Shown: in pieces, positions 60,053-64,000 of the stretch | How the letters are laid out: every line of letters starts with the position of its first letter | Numbering within the stretch: position 1 is the stretch's first letter | From: Desulfobacca acetoxidans DSM 11109 | Lineage (GTDB): Bacteria; Desulfobacterota; Desulfobaccia; Desulfobaccales; Desulfobaccaceae | DNA length: 64,000 bases | Direction: 5' to 3' | Assembly: GCF_000195295.1 (NCBI RefSeq) | Contig: NC_015388.1 | Span: forward strand, 1,798,001-1,862,000 | Made by a program: the position numbers and the translations under genes | The notes under the pieces: generated by a model | Seen by the model: only the letters and a program-made list of their open reading frames with translations | What the model was told of the DNA's origin: nothing | The model's database searches: none

Positions 60053-60394
60053 ATGCTTACCTATCAACAGGCCAAAGATATCGAAGACGCCCTGGGGCCG
60101 CAGCAGGCCCCCAATTTGGCGGCGCCACAGGACGTAGATCGCCTTAAAAAAGAAAAGCAACTTGCCGCCGAACGATCCGCGGGAATAGACATCAGGCCGA
60201 AACTGGCTCAACTAGAGAGCAATTTGGCTTTGGATATCTCCCGCCTGGAAATGACGCTGCAAGTAGAAGTTGCCAGGATCAACGGCGATCTCAAGACACT
60301 CTGTTTGTGGATCAAAGTACTGATAGCCTTAACCATCTTCGGGATAGTCTCCTTCAGTCCCGTCGTCATGAAGCTGCTGGAGATGTTGAAATAA
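60053..60394 (+). CDS. Coiled-coil membrane-anchored protein, array member 2 (divergent)
   Basis: 113 residues. Same head (MLTYQQAKDIEDALGPQQAP) and tail (CLWIKVLIALTIFGIVSFSP, then KLLEMLK), but the middle is different: KKEKQLAAERSAGIDIRPKL followed by AQLESNLALDISRLEMTLQ. It lacks the DLRAEVK steps. The upstream 41-bp spacer is shared with members 3 and 4, and its divergence suggests it is older or under other selection. Confidence 0.75.
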   Translation: MLTYQQAKDIEDALGPQQAPNLAAPQDVDRLKKEKQLAAERSAGIDIRPKLAQLESNLALDISRLEMTLQVEVARINGDLKTLCLWIKVLIALTIFGIVSFSPVVMKLLEMLK

Positions 60395-60435
60395 GCCATC
60401 ATCGTATCGACCTGAAACAGTGAAAGAATAATGCC

Positions 60436-60861
60436 ATGCTTACCTATCAACAGGCCAAAGACATCGAAGACGCCCTGGGACCGCAGCAGGCCGGACCGAT
60501 ATTAGTAGTCCTTCAGGATCTGGATCAGAAAATAGAGAAACAACGGACGTCGGTAAAGGCCGACCTGCTGATGGAACTGGCCACCAAGGCGGATGTTGCC
60601 AACCTGCGCGCCGAAGTCAAAGAGGATATTGCCAATCTACGCACCGAAATCGCCAACCTGCGCACCGAAACCGCCAACCTGCGAACTGAAGTCAAAGATG
60701 ATCTCGGCAACTTGAGAACCGAGATAAAGACCGATATTACCAGGCTGGATGGCGAACTGAAAAGCATCCGTCTGTGGATGAAGCTGTTGGTGGCCATTGG
60801 CATCCTGGGCATATCCTTTTTCAGCCCTGCCGCCATGAAGCTGCTGGAGATGTTGAAATAA
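60436..60861 (+). CDS. Coiled-coil membrane-anchored protein, array member 3
   Basis: 141 residues. Head MLTYQQAKDIEDALGPQQAG is followed by PILVVLQDLDQKIEKQRTSV. The coiled coil is short: VANLRAEVKED, IANLRTE, IANLRTE, TANLRTEVKDD, LGNLRTEIKTD. Linker and C-terminal helix match member 1 (PAAMKLLEMLK). Spacing to neighbours is 41 bp. Confidence 0.8.
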   Translation: MLTYQQAKDIEDALGPQQAGPILVVLQDLDQKIEKQRTSVKADLLMELATKADVANLRAEVKEDIANLRTEIANLRTETANLRTEVKDDLGNLRTEIKTDITRLDGELKSIRLWMKLLVAIGILGISFFSPAAMKLLEMLK

Positions 60862-60902
60862 GCCATCATCGTATCGACCTGAAACAGTGAAAGAATAATG
60901 CC

Positions 60903-61460
60903 ATGCTTACCTATCAACAGGCCAAAGATATCGAAGACGCCCTGGGGCCGCAGCAGGCCGGGCCGATATTAGTAGTCCTTCAGGATCTGGATCAGAAAAT
61001 AGAGAAACAACGGACGTCGGTAAAGGCCGACCTGCTGATGGAACTGGCCACCAAGGCGGATGTTGCCGACCTGCGTGCCGAAGTCAAAGCGGATGTTGCC
61101 GACCTGCGCGCCGAAGTCAAAGAGGATATAGCCAATCTACGCACCGAAATCGCCAACCTGCGAACTGAAGTCAAAGGTGAAATCTCCAACCTGCGCACTG
61201 AAGTCAAAGAGGATATAGCCAATCTACGCACCGAAATCGCCAACCTGCGAACTGAAGTCAAAGGTGAAATCTCCAACCTGCGCACTGAAGTCAAAGATGA
61301 TCTCGGCAACCTGAGAACCGAGATAAAGACCGATATTACCAGGCTGGACGGCGAACTGAAAAGCATCCGCCTGTGGATGAAGCTGTTGGTGGCCATCGGC
61401 ATTTTGGGCATATCCTTTTTCAGCCCTGCCGCCGTGAAGCTGCTGGAGATGTTGAAGTAG
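60903..61460 (+). CDS. Coiled-coil membrane-anchored protein, array member 4 (longest)
   Basis: 185 residues. Head as member 3. The coiled coil is the longest: VADLRAEVKAD, VADLRAEVKED, IANLRTE, IANLRTEVKGE, ISNLRTEVKED, IANLRTE, IANLRTEVKGE, ISNLRTEVKDD, LGNLRTEIKTD. A 29-residue block (11+7+11) is duplicated within the protein. Same membrane tail. Length varies between members in whole steps. Confidence 0.8.
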   Translation: MLTYQQAKDIEDALGPQQAGPILVVLQDLDQKIEKQRTSVKADLLMELATKADVADLRAEVKADVADLRAEVKEDIANLRTEIANLRTEVKGEISNLRTEVKEDIANLRTEIANLRTEVKGEISNLRTEVKDDLGNLRTEIKTDITRLDGELKSIRLWMKLLVAIGILGISFFSPAAVKLLEMLK

Positions 61461-61503
61461 GCGCGGGCGCGGGTAATGGGTTATGGGGTATTGGTCATTC
61501 GGT

Positions 61504-61568
61504 GTAGGGTGGGCACTGCCCACCGTAATGATGGTATTGAATTCTTTGGTGGGCCATGCCCACCCTAC
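61504..61568. repeat. Inverted repeat GTAGGGTGGGC
   Basis: GTAGGGTGGGC (61504-61514) and GCCCACCCTAC (61558-61568) flank 43 bp that include CTGCCCACC and GGTGGGCCATG. The motif also occurs at about 53970-54035. It is a small dispersed palindromic element. Confidence 0.7.
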
Positions 61569-61597
61569 ATATATCATTTCCCGGTGGCACAGGCTTT

Positions 61598-62431
61598 CTA
61601 GCCTGTGCCGAAGTTATCTGCAATATAAGCCGCCATCGTCCCGAACTGAAAATCCGCCAATAATCTCTCCAACCGCCCCGCCGTTTTGTGCAAATTGACG
61701 TATTGCCTGAATCCGGTGCGTCTATCCAAGCCTTTTAGCCTTGGGCACTCCGGGTCCAACTCCCAAGGATGCAGGTAGATAACCGCAGGATATCCTTGGC
61801 GGTTGACTGCCTTAATCATGGCCTTGGTCAGCGGGTAGGGATAGAGCCGGAAATAGCCGCCCCCGCCGAAAGGGATATTTTTTCCCCCAACCGTCACCGT
61901 GGAGGGAGGTATCTCCAGAAGCCCGTTGTCATGACGAAAAGGGAAGCGGGGAACATCGGCCATCCCGTAGAGGTCATGATGGCGGATGGGGAAAATGCTG
62001 GAATCATATCTGAAGCCTGCTTCTTTGATAATGTCCAAGGCCCACAACGTCTTTTTTACCACTGAAAAACTCGTGGCCCGGTAGCCAAGAACCTCTTGGC
62101 CGGTGATATCCTCCAAAAGCTGTTTGGCGCGTCGGGTATAGTCCCGGAAGGTTGTGGGGTCCAAATGGTAGATCAGTTGATGCCGCCAGCCATGACTGGC
62201 AATCTCGTGGCCTGCGGCAGCGATTTCCATGACAAGTTGGGGGTAGCGCGCAGCCACCCAACCGAGGATGAAGAAGGTGGCTTTTATTTCCCGTTGATGC
62301 AATAGATCCAGTAACTGGATTAAGTTTCTTTCTATCCTTGACTCCTGAGCATCCCATTGTTCTCTAGATATATAAGATTCCAATGCAGAAGTATGAAACC
62401 AGTCCTCGACGTCGATAGTAAGTAAATTCAT
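61598..62431 (-). CDS. XrtA-system polysaccharide deacetylase
   Basis: 277 residues. NodB-type deacetylase: MNLLTIDVEDWFHTSAL provides the catalytic Asp and first metal Asp, and HEIASHGWRHQLIYHLDP the two metal histidines; the C-terminal part contains the DUF3473-like text YFRLYPYPLTKAMIKAVN and VIYLHPWELDPECPRL. This version (starting with xLTIDVEDWF) is the type associated with the exosortase XrtA/PEP-CTERM system, where it trims N-acetyl groups from the exopolysaccharide. It is the first sign here of the exosortase system besides the PEP-CTERM protein. It follows the glycosyltransferase on the same strand. Confidence 0.9.
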   Translation of the reverse strand: MNLLTIDVEDWFHTSALESYISREQWDAQESRIERNLIQLLDLLHQREIKATFFILGWVAARYPQLVMEIAAAGHEIASHGWRHQLIYHLDPTTFRDYTRRAKQLLEDITGQEVLGYRATSFSVVKKTLWALDIIKEAGFRYDSSIFPIRHHDLYGMADVPRFPFRHDNGLLEIPPSTVTVGGKNIPFGGGGYFRLYPYPLTKAMIKAVNRQGYPAVIYLHPWELDPECPRLKGLDRRTGFRQYVNLHKTAGRLERLLADFQFGTMAAYIADNFGTG

Positions 62432-62469
62432 TAAGTTAAGGGGATATCGAGAAAGACTTTAGAATTCTG

Positions 62470-63708
62470 CTAAAAAGTTCGATGTTGATTTATGGCTTCC
62501 TGGAAAAGGGCTTCGTATTTAGCTACGCAAGCCTGGCGGGAAAAATGCTCGACTGCATATTTGCGCCCGTTCCGGCCATAGAATTCGCCAAGTTCCCTAT
62601 CATGGTAAAGTCTTAGAATAGCTTCCGCCAGTGCTTTTGGGTTCTCAGGCTCCACACAGATACCGCACCGGGCTTCATTTATAAGCTTAGGTGCATCCCC
62701 CTGGAGGGGCATGCTGGCCAGCACCGGCCGCCCTGCGGCCATGATGCTGAGAATTTTGGAGGGAATTACTGGGGTTTTAATGTTCTTTTTTAAAGGAACC
62801 AGGCAAATGGCGGAGGAAGCCAGAATCTGAGGAAATATATTCCGGGGTTGCATTGGGAGAAACTTGATATTCTTGAGATGTAAATCTTCAGCATTTTTAG
62901 CCGCTAGATCTCTGTCTACTCCCCCCCCGACCATTAATAAGAGAATATCAGGATAATCTTGTAGATGAGCACATGCTTCTACAATCGAGACGATTCCTTG
63001 AGAAATTCCCATGGTACCCGCAAAAGAGACAATGAATTTACCGCCCAAGGCATGTCGGTGGCTAAAATCGTTGTCTTTTTCCTCAGGCTGTATCATATCA
63101 GTATCAACCCAATTAGAGACGACTTGCACCTTAGCGGCCGGCACTTCTTTTTTGATTTCCAGGAATTCCCTGTTTCCTTCAGAATGGACTGTGATAAAGG
63201 TCGACTGCTTATAAATAAAAGCTTCAATCTTTTCAAAAAGCCAGATCAAGGCATTATTCCTAAGTTGCCCCAGATCAATAAGGCATTGTGGATATAGGTC
63301 TTGAGCATTGAATACAAAAGGAACATGCCAAATTTTTGCAATAGTATAGGCTGTGAGACCCATGAGCAGCGGTGGGGAATAATTTATTACCACATCATGC
63401 TTATCCTCAAGGATGCCACCCAGACAGAAGACTGGTGGGACCATAACATGGCCGAGTTGGTATTTTAATACCCCATCCGGTAAGGGAGGGTTGGCAAGGC
63501 GCAACACCCGGATGCCGTTCATAGTCTCACGATAAATCAAATTACCATTGTATTTGGGATCGACTGTTTCCAGATTGTACCAGGGTATGGAGGTAATCGC
63601 CGTTACCTGGTGGCCACGTTGTACCAAGGTCTCACAGAGTTCAAAAAACAAATGCGAAGCGGTACCAATCTCCGGGGGAAAGTATTTGGTTAGGGCCAGT
63701 ATTTTCAT
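62470..63708 (-). CDS. Glycosyltransferase family 4 (WbuB-like)
   Basis: 412 residues, GT-B fold. N-terminal acceptor lobe: ILALTKYFPPEIGTASHLFF and GHQVTAITSIPWYN. C-terminal donor lobe: VSFAGTMGISQGIVSIVEAC, LLMVGGGVDRDLA and KNIKTPVIPSKILSIMAAGR with the conserved Glu replaced by the P-S-K region of this subfamily. The first step is probably transfer of a sugar from a nucleotide sugar to a lipid-linked acceptor. One base separates it from the upstream ATP-grasp gene, so they are coupled. Confidence 0.88.
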   Translation of the reverse strand: MKILALTKYFPPEIGTASHLFFELCETLVQRGHQVTAITSIPWYNLETVDPKYNGNLIYRETMNGIRVLRLANPPLPDGVLKYQLGHVMVPPVFCLGGILEDKHDVVINYSPPLLMGLTAYTIAKIWHVPFVFNAQDLYPQCLIDLGQLRNNALIWLFEKIEAFIYKQSTFITVHSEGNREFLEIKKEVPAAKVQVVSNWVDTDMIQPEEKDNDFSHRHALGGKFIVSFAGTMGISQGIVSIVEACAHLQDYPDILLLMVGGGVDRDLAAKNAEDLHLKNIKFLPMQPRNIFPQILASSAICLVPLKKNIKTPVIPSKILSIMAAGRPVLASMPLQGDAPKLINEARCGICVEPENPKALAEAILRLYHDRELGEFYGRNGRKYAVEHFSRQACVAKYEALFQEAINQHRTF

Positions 63709-63709
63709 G

Positions 63710-64000
63710 TCAGCGGTCAGAGCAGAGGTATTTCTTCCAAAAAGTCTTATCAGTTAAAGAAGTCAAGACCGAACAGAACATCCCCCAGAGCGGCCCCGGG
63801 TCATCCCAGGAAAGCAGGTCATAGTAAAGGTTTTCGCCTCGGAATTGAAAAAAGCTGGGATTAAGCTGCCAGCGTTTAGGGTTGGCCAAGAAGTGCAGAA
63901 AATCTCCCGGCAGCAGCCAGCGGCACCGCACACCCAGACGATAGCCGTTAACCGGTTCGATGTCGCCATCTAGGACCAGCCGGTAAAGGAGATAAGGGAA
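63710..64000 (-). CDS. ATP-grasp enzyme, C-terminal part
   Basis: The frame is open at the right edge; the last 96 residues are seen. They read FPYLLYRLVLDGDIEPVNGY followed by RLGVRCRWLLPGDFLHFLAN, which is the end of ATP-grasp (carbamoyl-phosphate synthase-like) proteins of exopolysaccharide loci. The catalytic part lies outside the window. It would ligate an acid to an amine on a sugar or lipid; the substrate is unknown. The stop TGA lies one base before the glycosyltransferase ATG. Confidence 0.75.
   Translation of the reverse strand, partial: FPYLLYRLVLDGDIEPVNGYRLGVRCRWLLPGDFLHFLANPKRWQLNPSFFQFRGENLYYDLLSWDDPGPLWGMFCSVLTSLTDKTFWKKYLCSDR

Noticed and set aside
60903-61460. 33-bp repeats as a CRISPR or VNTR outside genes
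   Set aside because: They are in frame, code for 11-residue coiled-coil steps and lie within a clear gene.
1-64000. Integrated prophage or large genomic island
   Set aside because: No integrase, phage structural genes or att sites near the tRNA; only one IS and small repeats.

Overview
The window looks like the chromosome of a sulfate-reducing Desulfobacterota (former Deltaproteobacteria). The strongest marker is the dissimilatory sulfite reductase locus dsrA-dsrB-dsrD-cbiA(dsrN) at 33.0-37.2 kb. It is joined by a PEP-CTERM protein, an XrtA-type polysaccharide deacetylase, split pyruvate carboxylase genes and a MoeA fused to a binding-protein domain. A Desulfobacca/Syntrophobacter-like lineage is a guess from gene content, not a database result.

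Layout. 0-1 kb: end of glgC and a histidine phosphatase. 1.0-4.5 kb: a leftward arsenic/redox operon (arsR, ArsP/YraQ-type permease, periplasmic thioredoxin-like protein, CcdA-like membrane protein, small CPKC redox protein, thioredoxin-type arsC) with palindromic operator candidates. 4.8-10 kb: a lipoprotein, a small unknown protein, an M20 peptidase and a membrane-embedded spermidine-synthase-like protein. 10.4-18.2 kb: LolD/FtsX-type ABC transporter, a possible conditional terminator, a TonB-dependent receptor with one in-frame TGA, a tetrapyrrole-methylase-fold protein with a signal peptide, and an HAD protein. 18.2-31.3 kb: PEP-synthase-like protein, prmA, ogt, ispG, two lipoproteins, split pyruvate carboxylase, a MEMO-family protein, a broken GGDEF gene and a Uma2 gene with a likely frameshift. 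31.4-37.2 kb: cobQ facing the dsr operon. 37.3-49.6 kb: a paired M16 protease locus, a lipoprotein binding protein, lepB-lepA, an HAD phosphatase, moeA, a PEP-CTERM protein, an acetyltransferase and a universal stress protein. 49.8 kb: tRNA-Glu(CTC). 50.8-64 kb: an exopolysaccharide locus (wecB, epimerase, polyprenyl glycosylphosphotransferase split by an IS4-type element, fused dehydrogenase, XrtA-type deacetylase, glycosyltransferase, ATP-grasp). Two tandem families of membrane-anchored coiled-coil proteins are set into it on the opposite strand.

The most unusual part is 13.7-17.2 kb. The receptor frame is intact on both sides of one TGA; the TGA sits in a Cys-Pro-TGA context and is followed at fitting distance by a GC hairpin with a GGU loop, as expected of a bacterial SECIS. 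The next gene encodes a tetrapyrrole methylase fold that appears to be exported. Together they suggest an outer-membrane/periplasmic tetrapyrrole or metal-chelate system with a possible selenocysteine receptor. A plain nonsense mutation remains possible.

The intergenic regions hold several dispersed repeat families: a MITE-like element with GAAAACAG ends, a 148-bp element present twice with one mismatch 40 kb apart, and small hairpin repeats. An IS element has disrupted one gene with a clean 5-bp target duplication, and two neighbouring genes have single-base shifts in homopolymers.
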